64,000 nt of DNA from NCBI GenBank assembly GCA_017396395.1, contig JAFQMF010000014.1, forward strand, positions 1 through 64,000. The letters are read 5' to 3'. Every line of letters begins with the position of its first letter. Within the stretch, counting starts at the first letter, position 1. The position numbers and the translations under genes are program-made. The stretch is from Clostridia bacterium. Lineage in GTDB: Bacteria; Bacillota; Clostridia; RUG12999. Positions 6,600 to 15,862 of this stretch are shown in pieces. The notes under the pieces were generated by a model. The model searched no databases. It was not told where the DNA came from and saw only the letters and a program-made list of their open reading frames with translations.

Positions 6600-8285
6600 A
6601 TGAAAAATTCTACAGTAAAAAGACTTTCAAAGGTTATTGGAAAATACAAGTTTAATATTTTAGTTCTTAGTATTATACAGCTTATCAGCGGTGTAATTAC
6701 TGTATATTTTGCACTAGCTATGAAGCAGACAGTGGATTTTGCAGTGAGCAAAAGTGCTGAGGGATTTAAAATTTCCTTTATATCCCTGATTTCTCTTGTT
6801 ATATTTCAAATTTTATTGCATGTGTTTGCAAGATATTTTTACGAGCTTACCCTTGCAAATGTTGAAAACAGGTTTCAGTCAAGACTATTTGAAACACTTT
6901 TAAACAAGGATTTTTCTGCTGTTACCGCTTTCCACTCAGGAGAATGGATGAACAGACTTACTTCAGATGTTTCAATTGTAACATCAAGCGTTGTTAATAT
7001 TATACCCTCTGCAGTAGGTATGATTGTGCGTCTTACAGGTGCACTTATAGTTATTGTGGCACTGGAGCCTAAATTTTTGTTATTTTTGTTGCCTTGCGGA
7101 TTAGGCGTAGCATTATTCAGCTTTTTATTACGAAAAAAAATGAAGAAAATGCATAAAAATGTTCGCGAAGCAGACGGAAGGCTCAGAGGATATTTACAGG
7201 AACAGTTAACAAGCGGTGTACTTATAAGATGTTTTGGTGCTCAGAAAGACACCCTTTCTAAAGCAAAGGGTTATATGGGAGAATATAAAAGAGAGAGAAT
7301 TAAAAAAAGCAATTTTTCAAACGCTGCAAATGTTCTTCTTTCTGTTGGTGTAAACGCACTTTATTTAATGGGACTGGGTTTTTCCTGCGTGCGTCTTTTA
7401 GCAGGAAGTATTACATATGGTACACTGACAGCACTATTACAGCTGGTGGGTCAGCTTCAGTCTCCTGTAATAGGTCTTACGGGAATTATACCAAGATTTT
7501 ACAGTATGATTGCAAGTGCAGAGCGTCTTAATGAGGCAGAGGATTTTCCAGAGGATATTTCAGAAACTTTAATGGAATATGCTCCTGTAATGGAGTATTT
7601 TAATAAGGATTTTTTACAGATACAGTTTAATAATGTAAGCTTTGCATATCCGGGTTCTGAGGAAGATGAGGTAACCCATAATGCTAACTTAACCATAAAT
7701 AAAGGGGATTGTGTTGCTTTAGTAGGTTATTCAGGCAGCGGAAAATCCACTTTAATCAAGCTGTTGTTATCCTTGTATTCGCCAACTAAAGGTGAGATTG
7801 TTTTAAAAGATAATAAAGGGGAAAGTATTCCTCTTACAGGAGCTTGGAGAAGGCTTTTTGCCTATGTTCCGCAGGATAACAGGCTTACCAGTGGGTCAAT
7901 ACGTGATGCCGTAGCTTTTTCAAGACCAAATGAAAGAGATAATGACAGCAAAATAATAGAGGCATTAAAGGTAGCATCTGCAGATGAGTTTGTATTAAGC
8001 TTGCCAAAGGGAATAGATAGTATGCTAAGTGAGTGCGGTGGCGGAATATCCGAAGGGCAGATGCAGAGAATTGCAGTTGCAAGGGCTGTTTTTTCTGAAA
8101 GTCCCATACTTCTTCTTGACGAGGCGACCAGTGCACTTGACGGAAAGACAGAAAGCAGGCTTTTAGAAAATATAAAAAATATGACAGATAAAACGGTGCT
8201 TTTAATTGCTCACAGGCCCGCAGCACTGGAAATCTGCAATAAGATATATGATGTAAGTGATAATGGAATAAATCAAATTAAGTAA
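6600..8285 (+). CDS. ABC exporter, fused permease and ATPase
   Basis: The 561-residue half-transporter has an N-terminal membrane domain with about six hydrophobic segments (residues 15-300) and a C-terminal ATPase: Walker A GYSGSGKST at 376-384, PQDN Q-loop region, signature ISEGQMQR at about 484, Walker B LLLDEATSALD and the switch histidine in IAHRP. It has the type I exporter (MsbA/LmrA/McjD) layout, and lacks the N-terminal C39 peptidase found in many bacteriocin exporters, so leader removal would need the separate S24/S26-type peptidase. GGAG lies upstream of ATG 6600, nine bases after the previous stop. It closes the cassette and probably exports its product as a homodimer. A plain multidrug exporter is the alternative. 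Confidence 0.88.
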   Translation: MKNSTVKRLSKVIGKYKFNILVLSIIQLISGVITVYFALAMKQTVDFAVSKSAEGFKISFISLISLVIFQILLHVFARYFYELTLANVENRFQSRLFETLLNKDFSAVTAFHSGEWMNRLTSDVSIVTSSVVNIIPSAVGMIVRLTGALIVIVALEPKFLLFLLPCGLGVALFSFLLRKKMKKMHKNVREADGRLRGYLQEQLTSGVLIRCFGAQKDTLSKAKGYMGEYKRERIKKSNFSNAANVLLSVGVNALYLMGLGFSCVRLLAGSITYGTLTALLQLVGQLQSPVIGLTGIIPRFYSMIASAERLNEAEDFPEDISETLMEYAPVMEYFNKDFLQIQFNNVSFAYPGSEEDEVTHNANLTINKGDCVALVGYSGSGKSTLIKLLLSLYSPTKGEIVLKDNKGESIPLTGAWRRLFAYVPQDNRLTSGSIRDAVAFSRPNERDNDSKIIEALKVASADEFVLSLPKGIDSMLSECGGGISEGQMQRIAVARAVFSESPILLLDEATSALDGKTESRLLENIKNMTDKTVLLIAHRPAALEICNKIYDVSDNGINQIK

Positions 8286-8386
8286 CCCCGGAAGAAATTT
8301 TGTTGTATTTTATTTAATAACAGTTATTGCACAGTAAGAAGAATATATTCCAAAAAGCAGGTTATTTCAAATAATAAGTAAAAATT

Positions 8387-8422
8387 GCCGATACAAAAAA
8401 GTTTTATGCTTTATGTATCGGC
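8387..8422 (-). terminator. Terminator at the end of the ung/flavin reductase operon
   Basis: GCCGATACA at 8387-8395 pairs with TGTATCGGC at 8414-8422. Read on the minus strand the stem is followed by AATTTTTA. It lies between the convergent ABC exporter and flavin reductase genes. Confidence 0.65.
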
Positions 8423-8427
8423 ATTCT

Positions 8428-9009
8428 TTATTTCTTTTTATGTTTATTTTTTTTCTTTACTGAAAATCCAAAATCTCCCAGATACTTACCAAGTGTATAA
8501 TAACTGCCGTGAGCATAAGCAAGAAGATCTGCTTTCCAAAGACAGATTTTTCCGTTTTTATCAATAAGATTGCTATCCACATTTACAGCAAGAATTTCTG
8601 CCATAAACACATTATGAGTACCAAGAGGAGTTTCGTTTATTACCTTGCACTCGATATTTACAGGACACTGAGAAATTAAAGGTGCAGATACACGGGTAGC
8701 ATTTAAGGCAGTGAGCTTAAATTCAGCAAATTTATCAATATCTCTGCCACTTTTAACTCCGCAAATATCACAAACTTTAACAAGTGATGCTGGCACTAAA
8801 TTTATAACAAACTGCCCTGTGCGTCTTATAATTTCATATGAATGTCTTGAGGGACGCACAGATATATATGTAATTGGCGGGTCTGTACACATAGTTCCTG
8901 TCCAGGCAACAGTAAAAATATTTTGCTGATTTTCGTCACCGCAGGAAACAAGTGTAGGTGGTACAGGGGAGAGCATAGCTCCGCCTTTGAATGTTGTTTT
9001 ATTCATCAT
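8428..9009 (-). CDS. Flavin reductase-like flavoprotein (FMN-binding split barrel)
   Basis: The 193-residue protein fits the flavin_Reduct fold: MLSPVPPTLVSCGDENQQNIFTVAW (first part residues 12-22), then TYISVRPSRHSYEIIRRTGQFVINL and a central CGVKSGRDIDKF. The start GGAMLSPVPP with the N-terminal loop that holds the FMN phosphate is typical. Members reduce FMN or use it as a bound cofactor; the electron donor and acceptor cannot be told from sequence. The C terminus is a run of Lys. It is the last gene of a five-gene minus-strand operon, 11 bases after ung. A second, more distant family member lies at 60466-60969. Confidence 0.85.
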   Translation of the reverse strand: MMNKTTFKGGAMLSPVPPTLVSCGDENQQNIFTVAWTGTMCTDPPITYISVRPSRHSYEIIRRTGQFVINLVPASLVKVCDICGVKSGRDIDKFAEFKLTALNATRVSAPLISQCPVNIECKVINETPLGTHNVFMAEILAVNVDSNLIDKNGKICLWKADLLAYAHGSYYTLGKYLGDFGFSVKKKNKHKKK

Positions 9010-9020
9010 AGAAACCTACT

Positions 9021-9689
9021 TTATACATTTTCTATCTGCCAGTCAATTTTTTTCTCACCTATTGAGGAAAGTATGGCATTGGTTTTGGAAAAGTGCTTGC
9101 AACCAAAAAAACCGCCATAGGCAGAAAGAGGACTTGGATGTACTGTAGTAAGTACATAGTGATGGGGATTTGTAATATACTTTAGCTTTTCCTTTGCATT
9201 TCCACCCCAAAGAAGGAAGATTACAGGAGTTTTTCTTTCGTTAAGTGCTTTTATTACACTATCGGTAAAGGTTGTCCATCCAGTTTTTTTATGGGAATTT
9301 GCTTTTCCTTCCTCTACAGTAAGCACAGTATTAAGGAGCAATACTCCTTGCTTTGCCCACTTTTCCAAATATCCGTTATCAGGAATATAACAGCCAAGGT
9401 CGCTGTTTAATTCTTTGTACATATTACAAAGACTGGGCGGAATAGTAATACCTTTATTTACTGAAAAAGCAAGTCCGTGTGCCTGCCCCTGCTCGTGGTA
9501 TGGGTCCTGACCTAAAATTACTACTTTAACATCATCATAATCAGTAAACTTAAAAGCATTAAATATACAGTCTTTTGGAGGAAATATAGTTTTGTTTGCA
9601 TATTCCTCATTTACAAAAGCCATAAGCTTTATAAAATAGTCTTTTTCCGTTTCTTGCTTTAAAACCTTATCCCATTTTGTATTAAACAT
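9021..9689 (-). CDS. ung: Uracil-DNA glycosylase
   Basis: At 222 residues it has the standard length of family 1 Ung. The catalytic water-activating motif GQDPYHEQGQAHG is present near residues 60-72, the uracil-binding LLLNTVLTV follows, and the DNA-intercalating loop HPSPLSAYGGFFGC lies near 185-198. It removes uracil from DNA to start base-excision repair in the cytoplasm. GAGG precedes ATG 9689. Nine bases separate it from degV upstream and 11 from the flavoprotein gene downstream, so it is part of the operon that starts with the SLH gene. Confidence 0.97.
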   Translation of the reverse strand: MFNTKWDKVLKQETEKDYFIKLMAFVNEEYANKTIFPPKDCIFNAFKFTDYDDVKVVILGQDPYHEQGQAHGLAFSVNKGITIPPSLCNMYKELNSDLGCYIPDNGYLEKWAKQGVLLLNTVLTVEEGKANSHKKTGWTTFTDSVIKALNERKTPVIFLLWGGNAKEKLKYITNPHHYVLTTVHPSPLSAYGGFFGCKHFSKTNAILSSIGEKKIDWQIENV

Positions 9690-9697
9690 AATAACCT

Positions 9698-10555
9698 CTA
9701 TTTTTTGTAGAAAATAACTGCAAATGCACCATCGCCGGTATTAATTCCGATTGTAGGACCAATGTAGGAAATGCCTGTTACTGTTATTCCTAAATTTTCT
9801 TCCATAGCATTTTTGAATTCTTCTGCTTTTTCAGGAATATCAGCGTGAACAATCCATATTTCAGAGGCATTTTCAATGCCTTCCTCTTTTGCAAGCTGAA
9901 GAAGCTTTGGAATAACCTTCTTTTTTCCTCGCACCTTTTCTTTTGACTCTACAAGTCCATCCTCAATAGAAAGTATAGGCTTAATATCAAGAATGTCTGC
10001 AATAGTAGCAACAGAAGGTTTAATTCTTCCGCCTGCTTTCAAATATTTAAGATTATCAACCGCAAAAAGAGCAACCTGACGTTGAAGCATAGGATAAATT
10101 TTATCTAAAATCTGGGATTTATCAGCACCACTTTGTGCCATTTCTGCTGCAACTTCCGCAACTCGTCCATACATAAGGCTATATGACATTGTGTCAATAA
10201 CTTCCACATCCAGTTTTATTCCATCTTCTTCCAACATCTTGCAGGCAAGGTTTGCATTATTATATGTGCCGCTTCCTGCTTTAGATATAGTAAAGCATAA
10301 AACGGTGTCATAGCCTTCCTCAGCCGCCTCTTTATACGCATCATAAAAAGTGGTGGGAGAAATCTGTGAAGTGGTAGGAAGCTCAGACATTTCTTTCAGC
10401 TTTTTGTAAAATTCCTGATATTTAATATCATAATAGTCTAAAACAAGCTCTTCCCCAAACATAATATTTATGGGAAGTACTTTAATTCCGTATTTTTCAA
10501 TAGCCTGGTAGCGTAAATCTCCCGCAGAGTCGCACATAATTTTAATTTTTGACAT
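9698..10555 (-). CDS. DegV family fatty-acid-binding protein
   Basis: This 285-residue protein begins KIMCDSAGDLRYQAIEKYGIKVLPINI and contains LPTTSQISP at about 57-65, the typical DegV start and the conserved lipid-headgroup loop with TTSQ. The family (FakB-like) binds a fatty acid and presents it to the kinase FakA for incorporation into phospholipid. No fakA is next to it here. AAGGAG lies eight bases before ATG 10555. Many Clostridia have several copies, and the fatty acid preference of this one is unknown. Confidence 0.93.
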   Translation of the reverse strand: MSKIKIMCDSAGDLRYQAIEKYGIKVLPINIMFGEELVLDYYDIKYQEFYKKLKEMSELPTTSQISPTTFYDAYKEAAEEGYDTVLCFTISKAGSGTYNNANLACKMLEEDGIKLDVEVIDTMSYSLMYGRVAEVAAEMAQSGADKSQILDKIYPMLQRQVALFAVDNLKYLKAGGRIKPSVATIADILDIKPILSIEDGLVESKEKVRGKKKVIPKLLQLAKEEGIENASEIWIVHADIPEKAEEFKNAMEENLGITVTGISYIGPTIGINTGDGAFAVIFYKK

Positions 10556-10576
10556 AACAATTCTCCTTACTGTATG

Positions 10577-11752
10577 TTATATTGATAACCATGCCTTAAG
10601 TACGTGATAAAAGGCTTGGAAAATATTCATTTTTTTTACTTCAACAGAGGTTTTTGCCTGTGTGGTAGAAACAAGCACATTATCCACATATATATTAACT
10701 TTGCCTACCACACTGCCCTTTGGAACAGGGGCAACCAAGCTGTTATCAATTTCATATTCTGCCCTTACTAAACTTTTCTTGGAAGAGGGTATAAAGGCAG
10801 TTATATCCTTGTCACAGAAAAGAGCAACCTTAGACTTGTTGCCTCTTTGAACGTTAACATAAATTGTATTTCCCTCAGTGTCTTTCAAAATACCTTTTTT
10901 CTGTATAATTTCAGGAGTGAATGAGGAATAAGTATATTCAAAAAGATATTTTGCCTCAGAAAATCTGGTAGGACTGTCAGGAGCACCTAAAATAACACAA
11001 ATAAGTTTAACATTATCCTTTTGTGCAGTAGCGGTAAGACAATATCCTGCTCCGTCTGTTGTACCTGTTTTAAGTCCCGTTGCATACTGGTAGTTGGAAA
11101 GCAAGTTGTTTGTGTTAATAAGGGGGAAAGTACCATCCCGAAGGGTATCCGAAACAGTTGCGGAGTGAGCCATAATTCTTGGATGATTAAGCAAAACCTC
11201 ACGGGAGATTTTTGCAATATCACGAGCGGTAGAATAATGACCTTCTGCATCAAGACCGGAAGCGGTAACATAGTGGGTATCCTTTAAACCAAGCTTCTGT
11301 GCTCTTTTGTTCATAAGCTGTACAAAGGCTTCTTCCGACCCTGCAATATGCTCGGCAAGGGCAACAGCTGCATCGTTTGCACTTGGTATAGAGATACTCT
11401 TTAAAATATCATCAAGTGTCATTTTTTCACCGTCGTCAAGATATACACGGCTGCCGGGAGTTTCCTTTGCTGTTGCTGTTCCGGTAACAATTTCCGTAAG
11501 CTTAAGCTTTCCCTCCTCCAAATACTCATCTGCAATTAAAAGCACCATAAGCTTTGTTATACTTGCCATTGGCATTTTCTCATCAGGATTTTTAGCCATA
11601 ATTACATATCCTGTGTCTGCATCCATCAAAAGAATGGATTTTGCATCAAATGCATCAGGGTCAAGGTTGCAAAATGGCGAAGTTTGAGCATTTACACAAA
11701 CAGATGAAAAACATAATATTAAAATCAGAATAACGCTGAATATTTTCTTCAT
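10577..11752 (-). CDS. D-alanyl-D-alanine carboxypeptidase, DacF/PBP5 type
   Basis: The 391-residue protein has a signal peptide (residues 1-22, cleavage near NAQ) and the three penicillin-binding signatures: SITK (in PMASITKLM, about residue 63), SAN (SIPSANDAA, about 122) and KTG (GLKTGTTDGAG, about 227). A C-terminal PBP5_C-like beta domain and an amphipathic tail ending KAWLSI, a likely membrane anchor, follow. It trims the terminal D-Ala of peptidoglycan stem peptides on the outer face of the membrane. It is in one operon with an SLH-domain protein, so both act at the cell envelope. dacF is the usual name for sporulating species, but the subtype is not certain. Confidence 0.94.
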   Translation of the reverse strand: MKKIFSVILILILCFSSVCVNAQTSPFCNLDPDAFDAKSILLMDADTGYVIMAKNPDEKMPMASITKLMVLLIADEYLEEGKLKLTEIVTGTATAKETPGSRVYLDDGEKMTLDDILKSISIPSANDAAVALAEHIAGSEEAFVQLMNKRAQKLGLKDTHYVTASGLDAEGHYSTARDIAKISREVLLNHPRIMAHSATVSDTLRDGTFPLINTNNLLSNYQYATGLKTGTTDGAGYCLTATAQKDNVKLICVILGAPDSPTRFSEAKYLFEYTYSSFTPEIIQKKGILKDTEGNTIYVNVQRGNKSKVALFCDKDITAFIPSSKKSLVRAEYEIDNSLVAPVPKGSVVGKVNIYVDNVLVSTTQAKTSVEVKKMNIFQAFYHVLKAWLSI

Positions 11753-11772
11753 ATATACAAATTCCTTTATTA

Positions 11773-12924
11773 TTAAAATACTACAATAACACTTGTTTTA
11801 GCAGAGGAGGTAGTTATTTGCTTATAAGGTATTTGAAAAAAGTCAAGGACTTCTTCAACAGGAAGCATAGGTAGATTTCTCAGCACTATGCTGGCATCAG
11901 TATCCTGGGCACATACAAATTCGAATTTTTTACCTTCTCTGTTTGATATATAACCCTCATAATAATTTGAATATCCGTAATTGTTTTCCTCTGTTTCAAC
12001 ATGAGAGTAAAAGTCAGAACTGGGTATATGAATATAATAATCATAAAATCCGTAATATATGTCATTTTCCAGTGTGGGATGCATAGTAAAATCCGCTTCA
12101 CAGGCTTCCAAAATTTTAGCTATTCCATCTGCAGTCATATAAACTATGCCGTTATCCTTTATTATTGGTCTGCCTGTATCTGCAATAGGGAAAACCTGTC
12201 CGCCTGTTGTTTGAATACAGGTAAATGCATAATCTTTATAAGTAAATGGGTCAATATAATGCATACCATTATTTCTTTTTAGCTGGTATATTTTTAATCT
12301 AAGTAACATAGTAACCGCTTCTGCTCTTGTAAGGTATGAATAAGGAGCAAGCTCTCTTTTGTCATTACCCTGAATTATTTCGTGAGCAAAACAGGAGTAT
12401 GCGGAAATTATATAAAGGTCATTAAAAAGGTCTCCTGAATCAGTAAAATGTTCAATTCCAACAAGTGCCTTTGCTGCATTTTTCTCGCTTAGCCGATGGG
12501 GCGGAGAAAGCTTAAGGCTTACTAAGGTATTATCAAAAAGCACATTTATCATAAGACGAAGTGCAGGAGAATCATAAAAGCCTACTAATTCTTCCTGAGT
12601 AAAATTATTAAGTATTCCACATTCAAAGGCTTCGTTTACATATTCTGTGTACCACTGCTGACTATCTGTAATTTCAGGTCTGAGACCTGTAACAACAGGA
12701 ACAAGCATAGCAAGCACTTCAGCTAATGTAATAGGGGAGTCCGGGTCAAACTTTCCTCCCGGATGTCCCTGAATAAGACCCATAGCTGCAGCTTTTTCAA
12801 TATATTCTTCGGCCCAGTGACCTGAAATATCACAGTAGGCGGGTGTATTTGCCGTAACAGCTACTGGAAATATCAAGCAAAAAAGCAAAATAAAAGATAC
12901 AAGTTTGTTTATTAATTTTTTCAT
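11773..12924 (-). CDS. S-layer homology (SLH) domain envelope protein
   Basis: The protein of 383 residues from ATG 12924 (an in-frame TTG lies just before) has a signal peptide ending near TANTPA. SLH motifs follow: DISGHWAEEYIEKAAAMGL with GHPGGKFDPDSPITLAEVLAML at about 33-72, a weaker second repeat, and one ending in YLTRAEAVTMLLRL near 200. SLH domains bind pyruvylated secondary wall polymers and keep proteins on the cell surface. The C-terminal 170 residues are unrecognised but carry a stalk-domain-like segment (IKDNGIVYMTADGIAKILEA). It is the first gene of the operon with dacF, degV, ung and the flavin reductase. Confidence 0.86.
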   Translation of the reverse strand: MKKLINKLVSFILLFCLIFPVAVTANTPAYCDISGHWAEEYIEKAAAMGLIQGHPGGKFDPDSPITLAEVLAMLVPVVTGLRPEITDSQQWYTEYVNEAFECGILNNFTQEELVGFYDSPALRLMINVLFDNTLVSLKLSPPHRLSEKNAAKALVGIEHFTDSGDLFNDLYIISAYSCFAHEIIQGNDKRELAPYSYLTRAEAVTMLLRLKIYQLKRNNGMHYIDPFTYKDYAFTCIQTTGGQVFPIADTGRPIIKDNGIVYMTADGIAKILEACEADFTMHPTLENDIYYGFYDYYIHIPSSDFYSHVETEENNYGYSNYYEGYISNREGKKFEFVCAQDTDASIVLRNLPMLPVEEVLDFFQIPYKQITTSSAKTSVIVVF

Positions 12925-12994
12925 CAAAATATCTTACTTTTTTAATTTAAAATTAAAAAAAGCATTCCTTTCAAGTGAAAATATATACAGATAT

Positions 12995-13023
12995 ATTATA
13001 TAATAATGGGGAGTTTTTGTCAA
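12995..13023 (-). promoter_or_regulatory. Promoter of the SLH-dacF-degV-ung operon
   Basis: On the minus strand a perfect -35 TTGACA (13018-13023) is 17 bases from a perfect -10 TATAAT (12995-13000). It gives a leader of about 60 bases before the SLH start codon. Confidence 0.85.
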
Positions 13024-13135
13024 TAAGAAATGCCCTTTGCATTTGAATTTTAATACCTGCGTAAAAATAATGACAAAAAAACAAAAATATGTTATAAACC
13101 GCTTTTTTTAAAGTTGCCAATAGGGGAAAATAGTA

Positions 13136-13164
13136 TTGACACTAACTGGAAAATAAAGTATAAT
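13136..13164 (+). promoter_or_regulatory. Promoter of alaS
   Basis: TTGACA (13136-13141) and TATAAT (13159-13164) are separated by 17 bases, a consensus sigma-A promoter. The leader to the start codon is only about 30 bases, so there is no room for a T-box. Confidence 0.87.
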
Positions 13165-13201
13165 AATAAGTAGATTATTTTTTTGAAAGGCAATGAGTAG
13201 T

Positions 13202-15832
13202 ATGGAAAAATTAGGACTTAATGAAATACGTGAAAGATATCTTTCTTTTTTTGAAGGCAAGGGACATCTTCGTATGCCCTCATTCTCTTTAGTTCCGCAA
13301 AATGACCCAAGTCTTTTGCTGATTAATGCAGGTATGGCACCTTTAAAGCCTTATTTTACAGGAGCAAGAATTCCTCCCAGAAAAAGGGTTACTACTTGCC
13401 AGAAATGTATCAGAACTCCCGATATTGAGAGAGTTGGACATACTGCACGTCACGGCACTTTTTTTGAAATGCTGGGAAACTTCTCTTTCGGGGATTATTT
13501 TAAACATGAAGCTACTGCATGGGCATGGGAATTTATTACAAAAGACCTTAAAATGCCTGTAGATAAGCTTTGGGTTACTATATATCTTGATGATGATGAA
13601 GCCTTTGATATATGGACAAAGGAAGTAGGAGTTGACCCTTCTCATATTGTAAGATTAGGTAAGGAAGACAACTTCTGGGAACATGGTACAGGTCCTTGCG
13701 GTCCCTGTTCTGAAATCTATTTTGACAGAGGGGTTGAAAAGGCTTGCAGTCCTGACTGTAAACTGGGATGCGACTGTGACCGATATGTGGAATTCTGGAA
13801 CCTTGTTTTCACTCAGTTTGACAAGGACGAAGAGGGTAATTATAACCGCCTTCCAAATCCTAATATTGATACAGGTATGGGACTTGAACGTCTTGCTGCT
13901 ATTATGCAGGGTGTTGACAACTTATTTGAAGTAGATACTGTAAGAAATATTATGATGCATATCTGTGATATTGCAGGTGTTAAGTATAATGATAATGAAA
14001 ATACAGACGTTTCATTAAGAGTTGTAACTGACCATATCAGAAGCACTACAATGATGATTAGTGACGGCGTTCTTCCTTCAAATGAAGGCAGAGGATATGT
14101 TCTTCGCAGACTTCTTAGAAGAGCTGCCCGTCATGGAAGACTTCTTGGAATTAAAGGTGCTTTTCTTGCAGATGTTGCAGGTACTGTAATTAAAGAATCA
14201 GGAAACGCATATCCGCAGCTTGTGGAAAAGGCTGATTATATTAAAAAGATTATCAGCGTTGAAGAAGGAAGATTTAACGAAACTATAGATAATGGTCTTC
14301 TTATATTGAACGAATATATTGACCAGACTAAAAAAGAGGGCAAATCCTCTCTTTCGGGGGAAAAGGCATTTAAGCTTTATGATACCTATGGATTTCCTCT
14401 TGACTTAACTGTGGAAATTCTTGCTGAGCAGGACTTATCAGTTGATAAAGAAGAATTTGACAGACTTATGCAGAACCAGAAGGATACTGCACGTACTTCC
14501 AGAAAAGACGGCTCTTCATGGGATGCTGCCGATACAGCATATATCAGTGTAACAGAAGCTACAAACTTTGTAGGATATGAAAATGATACACAAAAGGGTA
14601 AAATTCTTTTCCTTGCAACAGGAGGAGAGGGTGTTTCAACACTTAGTGCAGGTATGGAAGGTATTATCATTACCGATACAACCGTATTCTATGGCGAAGG
14701 CGGAGGGCAGGTAGGAGATACAGGTATAATTATAGGTGATAAAGGTAAGGCACAGGTAATTGATACAAAGAAAAATCACGATGGCGTTTATATGCATATT
14801 GCAAAGGTGCTTGAAGGTGAATTTAACTTGGAACAAACCGTAACCCTTGCAATTGATAAAGACAGAAGAGATGCTGTTTCCCGCAACCATTCCACAACAC
14901 ATATGTTGCAAAAAGCACTTAAAATGGTACTGGGAGGCCATGTTGAACAAGCAGGCTCTTATGTTGATGAAAAACGTCTTAGATTTGATTTTGCTCATTT
15001 TGAAGCTATGACTCCGGACCAGATTGCTCAGGTTGAGGATATTGTTAATAAAGAAATTCTTGCTGGGGATGTTATCACTACTCAGGTGCTCCCCATAAAT
15101 GAAGCTAAAAAACTGGGAGCAACAGCATTATTCGGTGAAAAATACGGTGACAATGTGCGTGTTGTAAAAATGGGAGATTTCAGTATTGAGTTTTGTGGTG
15201 GTTGCCATCTTACCAATACTGCAAATGCAGGAATGTTCAAGCTTCTTAGTGAAACAGGTGTTGCTGCAGGCGTAAGAAGAATTGAAGGTGTTACAGGACT
15301 TGGAGTTTTAGAATATATAAGAGAGAAAAATGCCCTTATTTCTAAGACTGCGGAAGCTTTAAAAACAACAGAGGGAGAACTTATAACAAGAGCAAACGGA
15401 GTTATAAATGAAATCCGTGATTTGAAAAGTGAGCTTGAAGCTGCTAAATCCAAGCTTGCAGGGGGAATGCTTGATGAAATTATTTCTCTTGCTCAGGTTA
15501 AAGAGGGAGTAAGTGTTATTGCTACACCCGTAAAAGGTATGAAGGGTGATGAGCTTAGAACTCTTTGCGACAAAATTAAGGATAAGCTTCCTTGTTCTGC
15601 TATGATTATAGCAAGCGAGTCAGATGGCAAGATTACCTTTGTAGGTATGGCAACAAAAGAAGCTGTAGCAAAGGGAATTCATATTGGAAATACCATTAAA
15701 GCTGCCACTTTGGTTGTTGGCGGTAACGGTGGCGGAAAGCCTGATATGGCTCAGGGTGCTGGTAAGGATGTTTCCAAGATAAATGACGCAATAGAAGTGG
15801 CAAAGCAAACTCTTCTTGATATGATTAAATAG
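13202..15832 (+). CDS. alaS: Alanyl-tRNA synthetase
   Basis: I place the start at ATG 13202 (MEKLGLNEIRERYLSFF), the usual start of this enzyme, rather than ATG 13193, which is only two bases from GAAAGG; the product has 876 residues. The class II catalytic core covers roughly the first 450 residues. The editing domain contains NHSTTHMLQKAL (HxxxH) and CGGCH, which bind the zinc used to clear mischarged Ser and Gly. The C-terminal DHHA1-like domain ends with GGNGGGKPDMAQGAG. It charges tRNA-Ala with alanine in the cytoplasm. It heads a probable operon with the HIT, HD and GH78-like genes. Confidence 0.98.
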   Translation: MEKLGLNEIRERYLSFFEGKGHLRMPSFSLVPQNDPSLLLINAGMAPLKPYFTGARIPPRKRVTTCQKCIRTPDIERVGHTARHGTFFEMLGNFSFGDYFKHEATAWAWEFITKDLKMPVDKLWVTIYLDDDEAFDIWTKEVGVDPSHIVRLGKEDNFWEHGTGPCGPCSEIYFDRGVEKACSPDCKLGCDCDRYVEFWNLVFTQFDKDEEGNYNRLPNPNIDTGMGLERLAAIMQGVDNLFEVDTVRNIMMHICDIAGVKYNDNENTDVSLRVVTDHIRSTTMMISDGVLPSNEGRGYVLRRLLRRAARHGRLLGIKGAFLADVAGTVIKESGNAYPQLVEKADYIKKIISVEEGRFNETIDNGLLILNEYIDQTKKEGKSSLSGEKAFKLYDTYGFPLDLTVEILAEQDLSVDKEEFDRLMQNQKDTARTSRKDGSSWDAADTAYISVTEATNFVGYENDTQKGKILFLATGGEGVSTLSAGMEGIIITDTTVFYGEGGGQVGDTGIIIGDKGKAQVIDTKKNHDGVYMHIAKVLEGEFNLEQTVTLAIDKDRRDAVSRNHSTTHMLQKALKMVLGGHVEQAGSYVDEKRLRFDFAHFEAMTPDQIAQVEDIVNKEILAGDVITTQVLPINEAKKLGATALFGEKYGDNVRVVKMGDFSIEFCGGCHLTNTANAGMFKLLSETGVAAGVRRIEGVTGLGVLEYIREKNALISKTAEALKTTEGELITRANGVINEIRDLKSELEAAKSKLAGGMLDEIISLAQVKEGVSVIATPVKGMKGDELRTLCDKIKDKLPCSAMIIASESDGKITFVGMATKEAVAKGIHIGNTIKAATLVVGGNGGGKPDMAQGAGKDVSKINDAIEVAKQTLLDMIK

Positions 15833-15862
15833 TTTTTCTGGGGGAAAAAGGAGGAAAAGCAA

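Noticed and set aside
2081-8285. A complete lasso-peptide biosynthesis cluster
   Set aside because: The cyclase (asparagine synthetase-like) and B2 leader protease are absent in the visible region, and the peptide lacks a clear T-2/core boundary with Asp or Glu at ring position 7-9.
12928-13201. T-box leader upstream of alaS
   Set aside because: The consensus promoter leaves only about 30 bases of leader, and no specifier loop or NNNTGGNACC motif is seen.
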